Shown piece by piece: positions 1 through 10,547 of a DNA stretch of 64,000 bases. Position numbers and translations under genes: made by a program. The DNA is from an uncultured bacterium (GTDB lineage Bacteria; Bacteroidota; Bacteroidia; Chitinophagales; Chitinophagaceae). The stretch covers positions 81,276 through 145,275 of the forward strand of contig CAIKEH010000008.1 in assembly GCA_903826405.1 (NCBI GenBank), in the 5' to 3' direction. Under the pieces are notes generated by a model. It saw only the letters and a program-made list of their open reading frames with translations, was not told the origin of the DNA and did no database searches. Every line of letters starts with the position of its first letter. Position 1 is the stretch's first letter.

Positions 1-411
1 GGCCGCCTTGGCCTTTTCACTAACCGCATTCACCTTGAATCCGAATTTGTTCTTCAACTCACCATTACCCAGAATCTTGACCTTGTCGGTCTTGCTGATC
101 AGACCATTAACATACAAGTTCTCCAGATTGAATTCAGTGATGCCATATTTCTCGGCGATGGCTTCCACCTGTCCAAGATTGATCACTTTGAATTCTATGC
201 GGTTATTGTTCTTGAAACCACGCTTTGGGATACGGCGCTGGATAGGCATCTGTCCGCCTTCATGGCCGATCTTGTTCTTGAAACCGCTACGGCTCTGATG
301 ACCCTTGTTGCCTTTTGTTGAAGTTCCGCCTTTGCCGGATGCCTCACCGCGTCCAAGTCTTTTTTCTTTCTTAACAGCGCCTTTGGCAGGCCTTAATGAA
401 TGGAGTTTCAT
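1..411 (-). CDS. rplO: 50S ribosomal protein L15 (truncated by window start)
   Basis: Reverse-strand translation from 411: MKLHSLRPAKGAVKKEKRLGRGEASGKGGTSTKGNKGHQSRSG...; frame open to window edge; position after L30 in spc order. Confidence 0.95.
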   Translation of the reverse strand, partial: MKLHSLRPAKGAVKKEKRLGRGEASGKGGTSTKGNKGHQSRSGFKNKIGHEGGQMPIQRRIPKRGFKNNNRIEFKVINLGQVEAIAEKYGITEFNLENLYVNGLISKTDKVKILGNGELKNKFGFKVNAVSEKAKAA

Positions 412-492
412 GCTTCTTTTTTTTACTCAACGCAGTTCCCTAAAACTGCTCGCTATTTCAATTTTCTTGCAGCAACCCTTAGGGCGGTATTA

Positions 493-672
493 CTACAGTT
501 CTTCCACCTTAACGAGATGGTTAACTTTGCGGACCATACCCAAAACCTGAGGAGTAGCTTCCACTTCAACGGTGGCACGTACCTTTTTCAAGCCAAGTGC
601 TTCCATCGTCCTCTTCTGTCGCTCAGACCTGTCGATGACGCTCTTCAGTTGGGTGATCTTGATCTTTTTCAT
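493..672 (-). CDS. rpmD: 50S ribosomal protein L30
   Basis: Reverse translation MKKIKITQLKSVIDRSERQKRTMEALGLKKVRATVEVEATPQVLGMVRKVNHLVKVEEL*; too short for the ORF track; spc operon position. Confidence 0.95.
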   Translation of the reverse strand: MKKIKITQLKSVIDRSERQKRTMEALGLKKVRATVEVEATPQVLGMVRKVNHLVKVEEL

Positions 673-733
673 ATCTGACCCTTCCGGGTATTGTTTGGTT
701 CTTGTTTTTTATTTGGATTCAGCCCCGAATGGC

Positions 734-1252
734 TCAGCCGTTGAAGACCTTTTTCAAGGAGAGACTGCGCGTCTTGGATACGTGAATCGGCTCACGGAGC
801 ATGGCTAGCGCCTTGTATGTAGCCTTGACCACGTTATGAGGATTGGCGGATCCGAGTGATTTGGCCAATACGTCGGTGACACCGGCGCTTTCCAACACAG
901 CACGCATGCTGCCTCCGGCGATCACGCCAGTACCATGGGCAGCAGGCTTGATCAGTACTTTGGCAGCACCTTCCTTGGCCAACTGATCATGAGGGATCGT
1001 CCCTTTCATGATCGGAACTTTGATCAGATTCTTCTTGGCATCCTCGATTCCCTTGGTGATGGCTTCCTGAACTTCCTTGGCTTTGCCCAAGCCATGTCCA
1101 ACCACCCCGCCTTCATTGCCTACCACGACAAGAGCGGAGAAGCTGAATGCGCGCCCACCTTTGGTAGTCTTGACCACGCGGTTGATGGCCACCACTTTTT
1201 CCTTGAGTTCAAGATCACCGGCTTTAACCTTGTTTAAATTTACCTTTGACAT
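734..1252 (-). CDS. rpsE: 30S ribosomal protein S5
   Basis: ORF 172 aa with S5 signature ([31 protein letters not shown]); operon order. Confidence 0.97.
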   Translation of the reverse strand: MSKVNLNKVKAGDLELKEKVVAINRVVKTTKGGRAFSFSALVVVGNEGGVVGHGLGKAKEVQEAITKGIEDAKKNLIKVPIMKGTIPHDQLAKEGAAKVLIKPAAHGTGVIAGGSMRAVLESAGVTDVLAKSLGSANPHNVVKATYKALAMLREPIHVSKTRSLSLKKVFNG

Positions 1253-1287
1253 GTATTCAGAAAGTTGATTGTTAGAAACTGTTTTGA

Positions 1288-1641
1288 TCAGAATTTGAGT
1301 CCGCCTTCACGAGCACCTTCAGCGACGGCTTTTACACGACCATGATATAGATAGCCGCCACGGTCGAAAACACAGGATTCCAAACCCAGTGCGATGGCTT
1401 TCCTGGCAATGGCCTGACCTACTAGACCGCTTTTGGAGGTCTTGTTCACCTTCTGTGCCGCAACGTCCTTGTCCCGGGAAGAGGCGGAGGCAATGGTCAC
1501 TCCATTGTCATCGTCGATCAGTTGTGCATAGATCTCGTTATTGCTTCTGAAAACACTCAGCCGAGGCCTGACCGCCGTACCGGAGACCTTCTTACGGATC
1601 CTGTATCTGATCTTCTGTCTGCTTACCACTTTTGCGTCCAT
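1288..1641 (-). CDS. rplR: 50S ribosomal protein L18
   Basis: ORF 117 aa, [20 protein letters not shown]...; operon order. Confidence 0.97.
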   Translation of the reverse strand: MDAKVVSRQKIRYRIRKKVSGTAVRPRLSVFRSNNEIYAQLIDDDNGVTIASASSRDKDVAAQKVNKTSKSGLVGQAIARKAIALGLESCVFDRGGYLYHGRVKAVAEGAREGGLKF

Positions 1642-1721
1642 GATTTCTGTTTTACAGCCTGGAATGGCCAGGCATTTGACTTATGAAAGGGATGGTCTTT
1701 CAAGCGGCCATCCGGCTATTA

Positions 1722-2279
1722 TTATTTGCTGCCAGCGGCCTTGCCAGCTTTACGGCGGATGAATTCACCTTTGTATTTGACACCCTTGCCTTTGTAAGGC
1801 TCGGGTTTGCGCAGGCCGCGGATCTTTGCCGCTACTTGACCAAGCAATTGTTTGTCTGATCCTTCCAGAACTATCCTGGGGTTGTCGCCCTTCTCCTGCG
1901 AAGTCGCCACTTTGATCTCTTTGGGAACCTCGAAGATGATATTATGAGAATAGCCGAGCGAAAGGTCCAGCAGGTTTCCCTGGTTGGATGCCTTGAAGCC
2001 CACACCGACCAGTTCCATTTCTTTTTTGAAACCATCGGTGACACCTTTCACCATATTGTTCACGAGTGAACGGTACAGACCATGCATGGCACGATGACGG
2101 ATCTGATCCGTGGGGCGGGAGAATTCGATCTGACCCTCTTTCACTTCCACGATGATGTCGCGGTCGATGGACTGCTTCAGTTCTCCTTTAGGCCCCTTGA
2201 TTGCGATCAGGTTATCTTTTCCAACAGTGATGGTTACACCAGTTGGAAGTAGTACCGGCTTTTTTCCTATTCGAGACAT
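1722..2279 (-). CDS. rplF: 50S ribosomal protein L6
   Basis: ORF 185 aa MSRIGKKPVLLPTGVTI... RGLRKPEPYKGKGVKY. Confidence 0.97.
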   Translation of the reverse strand: MSRIGKKPVLLPTGVTITVGKDNLIAIKGPKGELKQSIDRDIIVEVKEGQIEFSRPTDQIRHRAMHGLYRSLVNNMVKGVTDGFKKEMELVGVGFKASNQGNLLDLSLGYSHNIIFEVPKEIKVATSQEKGDNPRIVLEGSDKQLLGQVAAKIRGLRKPEPYKGKGVKYKGEFIRRKAGKAAGSK

Positions 2280-2389
2280 AGACGTTATTTTTTTATTTTG
2301 TTATATTGGCGTTCCCGGGTTCAGCCCCGTCCCAGGCTTGTATGGTCAGGATCGCAGTTCTCAAGTGTAATTTCGGACGCTGTGCCACC

Positions 2390-2788
2390 TTAATAGATGT
2401 AACAGAGCACCTCACCGCCGACATTCTGCGACTTCGCATCCTTGTCGGTCATAACACCCTTGGAAGTGGAGATGATCGCCACACCCAGTCCGTTCTTGAC
2501 ACGTTTGAAATCAGCCGGCTTCGAATACTGACGCAGACCAGGGCGGCTCACTCTTTCAAGCGTCTTGATGGCCGGCTCTTTGGACGTGGGATCGTATTTG
2601 AGGGCTATCTTGATCACGCCCTGCTTATTGTCGTCCTCGAATTTGTACTTCAGGATGTATCCCTGATTGTACAAGATCTCAGTCATGCGCTTCTTCAACT
2701 TTGAGGCGGGTATCTCAACGATGCGATGACCGGCCATCTGTGCATTCCGGATCCGGGTCAGGAAATCTGCAATAGGATCTGTTATCAT
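2390..2788 (-). CDS. rpsH: 30S ribosomal protein S8
   Basis: ORF 132 aa [17 protein letters not shown]... [33 protein letters not shown]. Confidence 0.97.
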   Translation of the reverse strand: MITDPIADFLTRIRNAQMAGHRIVEIPASKLKKRMTEILYNQGYILKYKFEDDNKQGVIKIALKYDPTSKEPAIKTLERVSRPGLRQYSKPADFKRVKNGLGVAIISTSKGVMTDKDAKSQNVGGEVLCYIY

Positions 2789-2868
2789 GTTTTATCCTCA
2801 TTTGTCCCCCATCAGGAGGAATGGTTCATGTACTTGTTTACTTCCCGTATGTACACGGGCAGTTTATC

Positions 2869-3138
2869 TTACCAGCTCGCCTTGGTCACTCCGGGGATCT
2901 TGCCCATCAGTGCCATGTCACGGAAAGTCACGCGGGATATGCCGAAATAACGCATATATCCTCTTGGACGTCCTGAAAGCTGGCACCTGTTCTTGAGGCG
3001 TACCTTGGAGGAGTTCCTGGGAAGTTCGTCGAGTTTCTGCCATTCGCCGGCGGCTTTGAGTGCAGCGCGCTTGGCGGCGTACTTGACGACCATTTTCTCC
3101 CTTTTTCGTTGCCTGGCCTTTACTGATTCTTTTGCCAT
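2869..3138 (-). CDS. rpsN: 30S ribosomal protein S14 (long, CxxC-free form)
   Basis: Start chosen at [17 protein letters not shown] inside the track ORF 2869..3186; [29 protein letters not shown]-type signature. Confidence 0.95.
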   Translation of the reverse strand: MAKESVKARQRKREKMVVKYAAKRAALKAAGEWQKLDELPRNSSKVRLKNRCQLSGRPRGYMRYFGISRVTFRDMALMGKIPGVTKASW

Positions 3139-3200
3139 AGTTGTCGTTTCCTTTTCAGATGCCATGCCGCCAAGGGCGGTGCGCACCTGTTATGATTGAA

Positions 3201-3770
3201 TTAATCTTTCCTCATGTTTTTGAAGGGCATGCCCATTTCCTTGAGCAGTTCATAGGCCTCTTCGTTCGTGTTGGCAGTGGTCACAAAAGTGATGTCCATC
3301 CCCGTGATCTTGGTAATCTTATCGATGTCTACCTCGGGGAAGATGATCTGCTCGGTCACTCCAAGTGTATAGTTGCCACGTCCGTCGAAGGATTTGTCGT
3401 TTACCCCTTTGAAATCACGGACACGGGGTAGTGAAGCGGAGACAAATCGATCAAGGAACTCATACATCTTGGTTCCACGCAAGGTTACCCTGGCGCCGAT
3501 CGGCATGTTCTTTCTCAGTTTGAAGTTGGAGATATCCTTCTTAGACATGGTCGGAACGGCTTTCTGGCCGGTGATGAGAGTCATCTCATCCACCGCGACA
3601 TCGATCATTTTCTTATCGGCCACTGCGCCGTTGACGCCCCTGTTCAGGCATATCTTCTCCAAACGAGGCACCTGCATGATGCTCTTGTATTGGAATTTCT
3701 TCATGAGAGTAGGAACGACTTCGTCCTTATACTTCGTATGCAGTCTGGGTTTGTAGGCTATGGTACTCAT
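3201..3770 (-). CDS. rplE: 50S ribosomal protein L5
   Basis: ORF 189 aa, L5 motifs ([34 protein letters not shown]); 4-bp overlap with rplX. Confidence 0.97.
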   Translation of the reverse strand: MSTIAYKPRLHTKYKDEVVPTLMKKFQYKSIMQVPRLEKICLNRGVNGAVADKKMIDVAVDEMTLITGQKAVPTMSKKDISNFKLRKNMPIGARVTLRGTKMYEFLDRFVSASLPRVRDFKGVNDKSFDGRGNYTLGVTEQIIFPEVDIDKITKITGMDITFVTTANTNEEAYELLKEMGMPFKNMRKD

Positions 3771-4105
3771 TTTATGACCTCCCCTGATTTTTTACTGATG
3801 CGGACCAATTTTCCCGTCTCGCGGCTGCGCTTCACCTTGGTGGGCTCACCTTTCTTGGCATCCCACAGCATGACGTTGCTGATGTGGATCGACGCTTCCT
3901 TCTTGACCAGACCACCCTTTGTGTTGGACGCGGATGGCTTGGTGTGGCGGGTGATGATGTTGACTCCTTCCACAAGAACACGTGACTTTTCAGGATAAAC
4001 CTCCAGCACCTTGTGGGGCTTCTTGAGATCCCTGTCTTCACCGGCGATCACCACTACGGTGTCCCCCTTCTTGATGTTGAACTTGTCTTTGAATCTGTTG
4101 CTCAT
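3767..4105 (-). CDS. rplX: 50S ribosomal protein L24
   Basis: ORF 112 aa with KOW motif ([15 protein letters not shown]). Confidence 0.96.
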   Translation of the reverse strand: MSNRFKDKFNIKKGDTVVVIAGEDRDLKKPHKVLEVYPEKSRVLVEGVNIITRHTKPSASNTKGGLVKKEASIHISNVMLWDAKKGEPTKVKRSRETGKLVRISKKSGEVIK

Positions 4106-4167
4106 TTGTCTTATGGTTTACACCCTTTGCAGGGTCATTTCGTCTATTCGTTCCTGATACCTTCTGA

Positions 4168-4536
4168 TCACAGCACTTCAGGAGCGAGGGAGATGATCTT
4201 CATGTATCCCTTGTCCCGAAGTTCACGGGCGACCGGGCCGAAGATGCGAGTACCCCTTGGCTCATCTGATGGATTCAATAGTACCACTGCATTGTCATCG
4301 AACCGGATGTAAGAACCGTCCTTACGGCGCAGTTTCTTTTTGGTACGTACGATGACGGCCTTGGTCACGGTACCTTTTTTGATACCTCCCGCGGGAATGG
4401 CATCCTTGACGGTGACCACGATCTTGTCACCTATCTTGGCATAGTCCTGGCCGCTGTTACCGAGTACGCGGATGCAAAGCACTTCCTTGGCGCCACTATT
4501 GTCTGCTACATTCAATCTGGATTCCTGCTGAATCAT
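4168..4536 (-). CDS. rplN: 50S ribosomal protein L14
   Basis: [26 protein letters not shown]...; start chosen 8 codons inside the track ORF. Confidence 0.97.
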   Translation of the reverse strand: MIQQESRLNVADNSGAKEVLCIRVLGNSGQDYAKIGDKIVVTVKDAIPAGGIKKGTVTKAVIVRTKKKLRRKDGSYIRFDDNAVVLLNPSDEPRGTRIFGPVARELRDKGYMKIISLAPEVL

Positions 4537-4616
4537 CTTATTTGGCTTTGAGCCCGGCAAAAAGTCGGGCAGTTAATATTCTGACGTCCATGGACCGTAA
4601 GGGCCCAGGACCAAAC

Positions 4617-4874
4617 TCATTTGGCTTTCTCCAGGATCTCCACGAGTCTCCAACGCTTGGTTTTGCTGAGGGGTCGGGTTTCCATGATCTTCACCACATC
4701 ACCCGTCCGGGCTTCGCTCTGCTCGTCGTGCGCATGGAACTTGGTGGTCTTCTTGACGAATTTCCCATAGATCGGGTGCTTCACTTTCCTCTCCACGGCT
4801 ACGGTGATGGTCTTGTCCATCTTGTTGCTGCTGACCACACCGGTCTTCGTTTTGCGGATTTTTCTTTCAACCAT
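4617..4874 (-). CDS. rpsQ: 30S ribosomal protein S17
   Basis: ORF 85 aa, S17 motif [28 protein letters not shown]. Confidence 0.96.
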   Translation of the reverse strand: MVERKIRKTKTGVVSSNKMDKTITVAVERKVKHPIYGKFVKKTTKFHAHDEQSEARTGDVVKIMETRPLSKTKRWRLVEILEKAK

Positions 4875-4951
4875 TGTGCGACTTTTTCTGTTTCGGGCGG
4901 CATGCCGCCCATTTGTTATGGATGCGCAGGAACAAGTCCTGCTGTATACAT

Positions 4952-5161
4952 TTATGCGTTCAGGCTTCTTTTCTTCAATTCTGTCTTCAACCTTGCCACT
5001 TCCCTGCGCAATATTCGGATGCTCACCGGATTCTCCAGCGGGGAGATCCCGTGGGCGAAGCTGAGTTTCTTGAGGCGAAGTTCGTCTTCGCTGATCCTGG
5101 CCTTCAGGTCGTTCTCGTTCATGCCGGTCAGGCTCTTCAGGAAATCTGTCGTCTTGGACAT
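4952..5161 (-). CDS. rpmC: 50S ribosomal protein L29
   Basis: ORF 69 aa, between S17 and L16; [21 protein letters not shown]. Confidence 0.93.
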   Translation of the reverse strand: MSKTTDFLKSLTGMNENDLKARISEDELRLKKLSFAHGISPLENPVSIRILRREVARLKTELKKRSLNA

Positions 5162-5187
5162 GGTATCTGTTTTACTGTTCTGGTTAA

Positions 5188-5607
5188 TTATTCAGCATAA
5201 TCCCTACGGATAATGAACTGGGTCTTGATCGGCAGTTTGGCTGCGGCCAGTTCCATGGCTTCGCGGGCAACCTGAGAAGTCACACCATCTGCTTCGAAAA
5301 GGATACGTCCGGGTTCAACGACGGCTGCCCAGAATTCGGGGTTGCCTTTACCCTTACCCATCCTCACTTCGGCAGGCTTACGGGTAATGGGTTTATCGGG
5401 GAAGATGCGGATCCAGACATTACCCTCACGCTTCATGGCACGGGTCATCGCCTGACGGGCCGATTCGATCTGCCTGTTGGTGAGCCAGATAGGTTCGAGC
5501 GCCTTCAGTCCGAATGAGCCGAAGGAAAGCGTGGTGCCTCTCTTGGCGACCGAACGTATGCGCCCTTTCTGCGCTTTCCTGTGTTTTGATCTTTTCGGTT
5601 GTAACAT
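5188..5607 (-). CDS. rplP: 50S ribosomal protein L16
   Basis: ORF 139 aa [17 protein letters not shown]... [17 protein letters not shown]. Confidence 0.97.
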   Translation of the reverse strand: MLQPKRSKHRKAQKGRIRSVAKRGTTLSFGSFGLKALEPIWLTNRQIESARQAMTRAMKREGNVWIRIFPDKPITRKPAEVRMGKGKGNPEFWAAVVEPGRILFEADGVTSQVAREAMELAAAKLPIKTQFIIRRDYAE

Positions 5608-5662
5608 GTTGAATATTATTTCAGCTTACTCTTATAATGGTTATGTCCATCGGCGATTCCGA

Positions 5663-6424
5663 TCAGCCCCTCCTGTCTTTCCGGTCACCACCACCTCTGC
5701 GGTCGCGACGGTCATCACGTGGCGGCTCACGGCGCTCGCGGCGGTCTGAGACCTCACTTTTGCCACCGATGAAATTCGGGTTGAGATCGCGCTTCGCCAA
5801 TACTTCACCTTTACAAATCCAAACCTTGATACCGATCTTTCCATAAACGGTCAACGCGAAAAGCGATGCATAGTCGATATCCATGCGGAAAGTATGGAGA
5901 GGGACGCGTCCTTGCTTGATCTCTTCCGAACGGGCGATCTCCGCACCACCGATGCGACCACTTACCTTAATCTTGATCCCCTCAGCACCCATGCGCAGTG
6001 AGGAAGCGATGGCCATCTTGATGGCACGTTTGTAGTTGATGCGATTCTCGATCTGCTTGGCAATGGTGTCGGCCACGATGTTGGCATCCAGTTCAGGACG
6101 ACGGATCTCCAGGATATTGATCTGCACATCTTCCTTTCCGGTGAGTTTCTTCAGTTCCTCCTTGATCCTGTCCACCTCACCTCCACCCTTGCCAATAATG
6201 ATACCGGGTTTGCTGGTGTGGATGGTCACAATCAGTTTGTTCAGCGTACGCTCAATCACGATCTTGGAGATGCCCCCTTTGTTGATACGGGCCATCAGGT
6301 AAGAACGAATCTTGTTGTCCTCGATGAGTTTGGAGGAAAAATCCTTCTTGTTGCCGTACCAGTTGCTCTCCCATCCGCGGATGATGCCTAATCTGTTACC
6401 AATCGGGTTGGTTTTCTGACCCAT
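5663..6424 (-). CDS. rpsC: 30S ribosomal protein S3 with Arg/Asp-rich C-terminal tail
   Basis: ORF 253 aa [24 protein letters not shown]...; KH-domain motif [24 protein letters not shown]; tail [28 protein letters not shown]. Confidence 0.97.
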   Translation of the reverse strand: MGQKTNPIGNRLGIIRGWESNWYGNKKDFSSKLIEDNKIRSYLMARINKGGISKIVIERTLNKLIVTIHTSKPGIIIGKGGGEVDRIKEELKKLTGKEDVQINILEIRRPELDANIVADTIAKQIENRINYKRAIKMAIASSLRMGAEGIKIKVSGRIGGAEIARSEEIKQGRVPLHTFRMDIDYASLFALTVYGKIGIKVWICKGEVLAKRDLNPNFIGGKSEVSDRRERREPPRDDRRDRRGGGDRKDRRG

Positions 6425-6442
6425 GTATTACGATTTGAGATG

Positions 6443-6790
6443 TTAGTTTTTTGATTCTAGCGCGTCCACGATGACCGTAACGTGATTACTCCGTTTCCTG
6501 ATTTTGTAGGCACGACCTTGAGGAGCGGGAAGCATACGCTTGATGGTACGGGCTCCATCAACGAAGATGGTCTTTACGACGAGTCCGCTCACATCGCCAC
6601 CTTCGTTCTTCTGCTTCCAGTTGCTGACGGCAGATAGGACGAGCTTACGCAGGGGAGTAGCGCTGTGCTGGGGATGATGTTCCAGCATACCTACAGCTTT
6701 TTCGACATTCAGTCCACGTATCGCATCGGCCAGCAAACGCATTTTTCGGGGCGATGTGGGATAATTCCTCAGTTTGGCTATTGCTTCCAT
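6443..6790 (-). CDS. rplV: 50S ribosomal protein L22
   Basis: ORF 115 aa, SPRKMRLLADAIRGLNVEKA... RMLPAPQGRAYKIRKRSNHVTVIV. Confidence 0.96.
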   Translation of the reverse strand: MEAIAKLRNYPTSPRKMRLLADAIRGLNVEKAVGMLEHHPQHSATPLRKLVLSAVSNWKQKNEGGDVSGLVVKTIFVDGARTIKRMLPAPQGRAYKIRKRSNHVTVIVDALESKN

Positions 6791-6834
6791 ATTGATTCAT
6801 TTGTCCATTGCGGCGTCTGACCACCGCAAGGTCA

Positions 6835-7107
6835 TTAAGCTATTTTCTTGCTTGAGTGTCCTTTGAAATTCCGGGTAGGTGCGAACTCACCCAACTTGTG
6901 GCCTACCATGAATTCTGTCACGTATACAGGAATGAATTTGTTCCCATTGTGTACGGCGAAAGTATGTCCAACGAAATCCGGGGTGATGGTGCTCCGACGG
7001 CTCCAGGTCTTGATGACAGACTTTTTGGATTTACCATCATTGATCGCCAGGACTTTGTTCTCCAAGCTGGCCTCTACATAAGGTCCTTTTTTTATTGAAC
7101 GAGCCAT
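6835..7107 (-). CDS. rpsS: 30S ribosomal protein S19
   Basis: ORF 90 aa [15 protein letters not shown]... [25 protein letters not shown]. Confidence 0.97.
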   Translation of the reverse strand: MARSIKKGPYVEASLENKVLAINDGKSKKSVIKTWSRRSTITPDFVGHTFAVHNGNKFIPVYVTEFMVGHKLGEFAPTRNFKGHSSKKIA

Positions 7108-7147
7108 TGTACAGCTATTTGTGTTTTATTCTGATTCCGTTTCTAGG

Positions 7148-7987
7148 TTATTTGGGCAGTTTGGAACCGTCCTTGCGCTGAAGGATCAGTTTGTTGCTAC
7201 CCTTGTGCTTGGTACGTGTCTTCTCTCCTTTGGCGTATTTACCCGTACGGCTTCTCGGATGCCCGCCAGAGGATTTGCCCTCACCACCACCCATGGGGTG
7301 ATCCACGGGGTTCATAGCCACACCACGAGTACGTGGACGAATGCCTCTCCACCTGTTGCGACCTGCCTTGCCCATGCTCTGCAGGTTATGATCTGAATTG
7401 GATAAGACACCTACGGTAGCTGCACAATTGATGAGCACCTTGCGGAGTTCACCAGAAGGCATTTTCAGTACGGCGTATTTTTCTTCTTTGTTGGTGAGTT
7501 GTGAAGATGCCCCGGCACTGCGTGCGATCTTACCACCCTGACCAGGTTGCATCTCGATATTGTGAACATTGGTGCCGAGTGGCATGAATTTCAACTGAAG
7601 CATGTTTCCCACTTCAGGAGCTACATCATCGCCGCTGATGACGGTCATGCCCACCTCAAGACCCTGAGGAGCCAGGATATAGCGTTTCTCACCATCTACA
7701 TAATTCAAGAGTGCTATGAAAGCCGTACGGTTGGGATCATACTCGATGGTGGCCACGGTGGCCGGAATGTTCTTCTTATCGCGTTTGAAGTCAATCTGAC
7801 GGTACATTTTCTTATGACCGCCACCGATGTAGCGCATGGCCCTTCGGCCCTGGAAGTTGCGTCCACCCGTGGATTTCACTTTCTCCAGCAGGCTCTTTTC
7901 GGGGACGTCGGAAGTGATCTCCGCATAAGAGTTTCCGATCCTCCACCGGGTGCCTGCCGTTACCGGTTTGTATTTTTTCAGTGCCAT
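7148..7987 (-). CDS. rplB: 50S ribosomal protein L2
   Basis: ORF 279 aa with [28 protein letters not shown] signature. Confidence 0.98.
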   Translation of the reverse strand: MALKKYKPVTAGTRWRIGNSYAEITSDVPEKSLLEKVKSTGGRNFQGRRAMRYIGGGHKKMYRQIDFKRDKKNIPATVATIEYDPNRTAFIALLNYVDGEKRYILAPQGLEVGMTVISGDDVAPEVGNMLQLKFMPLGTNVHNIEMQPGQGGKIARSAGASSQLTNKEEKYAVLKMPSGELRKVLINCAATVGVLSNSDHNLQSMGKAGRNRWRGIRPRTRGVAMNPVDHPMGGGEGKSSGGHPRSRTGKYAKGEKTRTKHKGSNKLILQRKDGSKLPK

Positions 7988-8082
7988 GATTCAGTCTTTT
8001 CCGCTTTCGCGACGTTTTTATGTTTTGCAATATTTGCGGCCTTGCCGGCCATTCATTCTTCTGGTTATCGATCCCGATGGGA

Positions 8083-8382
8083 TCAGATATTGGCATAGAG
8101 GTCTATCGACTCCCCGTCAGCGACGGTCACGTATGCCTTCTTATATGCAGGTTTCATGCCTTTGATGGCACCAGCCTTGGTCATGCGTGACTTGCTTTTG
8201 CCAGGGACAACGGACGTTTTCACATCCTCCACATTGACACCATAGAAATCTTCAACAGCTTTCTTGATCTCGAGTTTGTTGGCCTGACGAGCAACACGAA
8301 AAGAATAGGTCCTGCGTTTTTCTTGCAGGAGATTCGCCTTTTCCGTGAGCAGGGGCTTTATCAACACTTCAGCCAATTTCAT
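8083..8382 (-). CDS. rplW: 50S ribosomal protein L23
   Basis: ORF 99 aa MKLAEVLIKPLLTEKANLL... Confidence 0.95.
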   Translation of the reverse strand: MKLAEVLIKPLLTEKANLLQEKRRTYSFRVARQANKLEIKKAVEDFYGVNVEDVKTSVVPGKSKSRMTKAGAIKGMKPAYKKAYVTVADGESIDLYANI

Positions 8383-8415
8383 ATTATCCGATTTGAGATA
8401 TTAAAGTTTGTTTTC

Positions 8416-9054
8416 TTAAGCTTCCGCTCCTACTTCCTCTTCACTGAAAATCCTGGCTGCATCTTCGGTGAGCACCAGTACATCGGCATTGACCAAATCA
8501 TAGGTGTTGAGATCAGCGAGCAGCGATGTGAGAACAGAAGGTATGTTACGGGCACTTAGCAAAAGGTTATCGTTGTAATCAGGAACGACAAAAAGAGCCT
8601 TCTTGTCAGAAACGTTGATGGCATCAAGCATTGCAGCCAATTCCTTCGTCTTCGGAACTTCCATTTTCACATCTTCAACGACGAAGATCGCACTGTTCTT
8701 TGCCTTGTGGCTGAGTGCACTGATCTTGGCCAGATCTTTGACCTTACGATTCAACTTGAAATCATAGCCATGTGGTTTGGGACCGAAGATGGTACCGCCA
8801 CCTTTGTATAGCGGGTTCCTGATATTTCCTTTCCGGGATCCGCCAGTACCTTTTTGACGGTGCAATTTTCGGCTGGCTCCTTGTACTTCCGCACGCGTCT
8901 TGACCTTGTGAGTACCCTGACGCTGCGCGGCAAGGTATTGTTTCACGGCAAGGTAAATGACGTGCTGATTGGGCTCAATGCCGAATATCTCATCAGGCAG
9001 ATCGATGGTCCTGCCCGTCTTCTTTCCTTTTATGGATAATACATCTACTTGCAT
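8416..9054 (-). CDS. rplD: 50S ribosomal protein L4
   Basis: ORF 212 aa, HRQKGTGGSRKGNIRNPLYKGGGTIFGPKPHGYDFKLN. Confidence 0.96.
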   Translation of the reverse strand: MQVDVLSIKGKKTGRTIDLPDEIFGIEPNQHVIYLAVKQYLAAQRQGTHKVKTRAEVQGASRKLHRQKGTGGSRKGNIRNPLYKGGGTIFGPKPHGYDFKLNRKVKDLAKISALSHKAKNSAIFVVEDVKMEVPKTKELAAMLDAINVSDKKALFVVPDYNDNLLLSARNIPSVLTSLLADLNTYDLVNADVLVLTEDAARIFSEEEVGAEA

Positions 9055-9071
9055 CGTGCAGCTATTATGAG

Positions 9072-9689
9072 TTATTTCTGGATGAATACTATGGAACCGA
9101 TATGGCCGGGAATGGAACCGCTGATCAGGATGTAGTTCTTGTCCGGGAAAACTTTCACGACATTCAGTCCTTTCAGTTTGACACGCTCACCACCCAAGCG
9201 GCCGCCCATGCGCATACCTTTGAAAACACGGGAAGCATCTGATGAGTTACCTATCGAACCCGGTGCGCGTTGACGATCGTGCTGACCGTGGGTCTGCTCG
9301 CCTACACCGTGAAAGTTCCAGCGTTTGACAACACCCTGAAATCCTTTACCCTTTGAGGTGCCCACGACATCCACTTTCTCACCTTCGCTGAAGATGTCTA
9401 CAGTGACTGACTCACCTAAATTTTTACTGAGGGAAAAATCGCGGAATTCTTTTACGAAACGTTTCGGGGAGGTTGCTGATTTGGCATAATGGCCTTTTTC
9501 AGCGGAGTTGGAATGCTTTTCGGTCTTGTCTCCGAAAGCCAACTGGTGGGCGGTGTACCCGTCCGAATCCTTAGTCTTTACCTGGGTGACCACACAAGGA
9601 CCTGCTTCTATGATGGTGCAGGCGGTCTGCTTGCCATCCTGGCTGAAGATGCTGGTCATCCCGATTTTCTTTCCGATGATACCTTTCAT
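9072..9689 (-). CDS. rplC: 50S ribosomal protein L3
   Basis: [21 protein letters not shown]...; start set 45 codons inside the track [18 protein letters not shown] motif. Confidence 0.96.
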   Translation of the reverse strand: MKGIIGKKIGMTSIFSQDGKQTACTIIEAGPCVVTQVKTKDSDGYTAHQLAFGDKTEKHSNSAEKGHYAKSATSPKRFVKEFRDFSLSKNLGESVTVDIFSEGEKVDVVGTSKGKGFQGVVKRWNFHGVGEQTHGQHDRQRAPGSIGNSSDASRVFKGMRMGGRLGGERVKLKGLNVVKVFPDKNYILISGSIPGHIGSIVFIQK

Positions 9690-10037
9690 TTTTTGGGTTT
9701 TGTACCCTTTTCGGTTATGTGGACAGGATGGGCAATGACGACCCAACACTTCAATCCCAGTTTGCTGCTGACCTTTTCTTTTGCCTCCGTCGCCCTGATG
9801 AAAACGACTTCCGTTTTCAGGCATCCGTGGTGTATATCCGCTTGTGGCCTTTCGGCCTCAGGCAGACACTGGAAGTACCAGCAGTAAACAAACCTCGAAG
9901 GGCTTGTTCATATTTGATCCCCGTTGAGGGGAAAATTTGATTTTCAGCGCTCCTTCATCCCGACGCACTGCGTAAGGATTGGGAGATGAAATTGATAAAG
10001 AACTGATGCTGAGGGAACGCCTTGTACAGGCCCTCCG

Positions 10038-10343
10038 TCAGGCTTTGATCTCTACTTCCACGCCGCTGGGGAGATCGAGCTTGCTCAATGCATCCACCGT
10101 ACGGGAGGAAGAGGTGTAGATATCCAGAAGTCGCTTGTGCGTGGCTAACTGGAATTGTTCACGGCTCTTCTTGTTCACGTGCGGGGAACGAAGCACCGTG
10201 AAGATCCTCTTGCGTGTAGGCAGGGGAATAGGCCCTGTTACCACAGCTCCCGTACTACGTACGGTTTTGACGATTTTCTCGGCCGATTTGTCCACCAGGT
10301 TGTGGTCGTAAGACTGCAATTTGATTCTGATTCGCTGCGACAT
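10038..10343 (-). CDS. rpsJ: 30S ribosomal protein S10
   Basis: [25 protein letters not shown]...; start set 7 codons inside the track ORF. Confidence 0.97.
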   Translation of the reverse strand: MSQRIRIKLQSYDHNLVDKSAEKIVKTVRSTGAVVTGPIPLPTRKRIFTVLRSPHVNKKSREQFQLATHKRLLDIYTSSSRTVDALSKLDLPSGVEVEIKA

Positions 10344-10372
10344 ACGTTTGGACCCACTTTTCAATGGGGATG

Positions 10373-10403
10373 CAAAGGTATGGTTTTATCGCATTCACCC
10401 AAA
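10373..10403 (-). promoter_or_regulatory. Bacteroidota-type promoter for the S10 operon
   Basis: Minus strand TTTG-N19-TAccTTTG, 30 nt upstream of rpsJ start. Confidence 0.75.
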
Positions 10404-10490
10404 ACAATTCAGGTGGTTTTTTGAAGTTTGATCCAGTTCTCCTCCATGCCCTTACGAATCGGGTAGACACCTTACTGGACTTGCTCGCTA

Positions 10491-10518
10491 CAAAAAAAAA
10501 GGCCCCGATCCGGAGCCC
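10491..10518 (-). terminator. Rho-independent terminator after fusA
   Basis: Minus strand GGCTCCG-gat-CGGGGCC followed by a T run. Confidence 0.8.
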
Positions 10519-10547
10519 TTGATTGCATATTCTTAAAATTATGATTA

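Noticed and set aside
9690-9824. In-frame 45-residue N-terminal extension of L3 (contains CPSCPHN)
   Set aside because: The canonical L3 start [11 protein letters not shown] fits; the extension falls in the structured spacer and is probably chance open frame.
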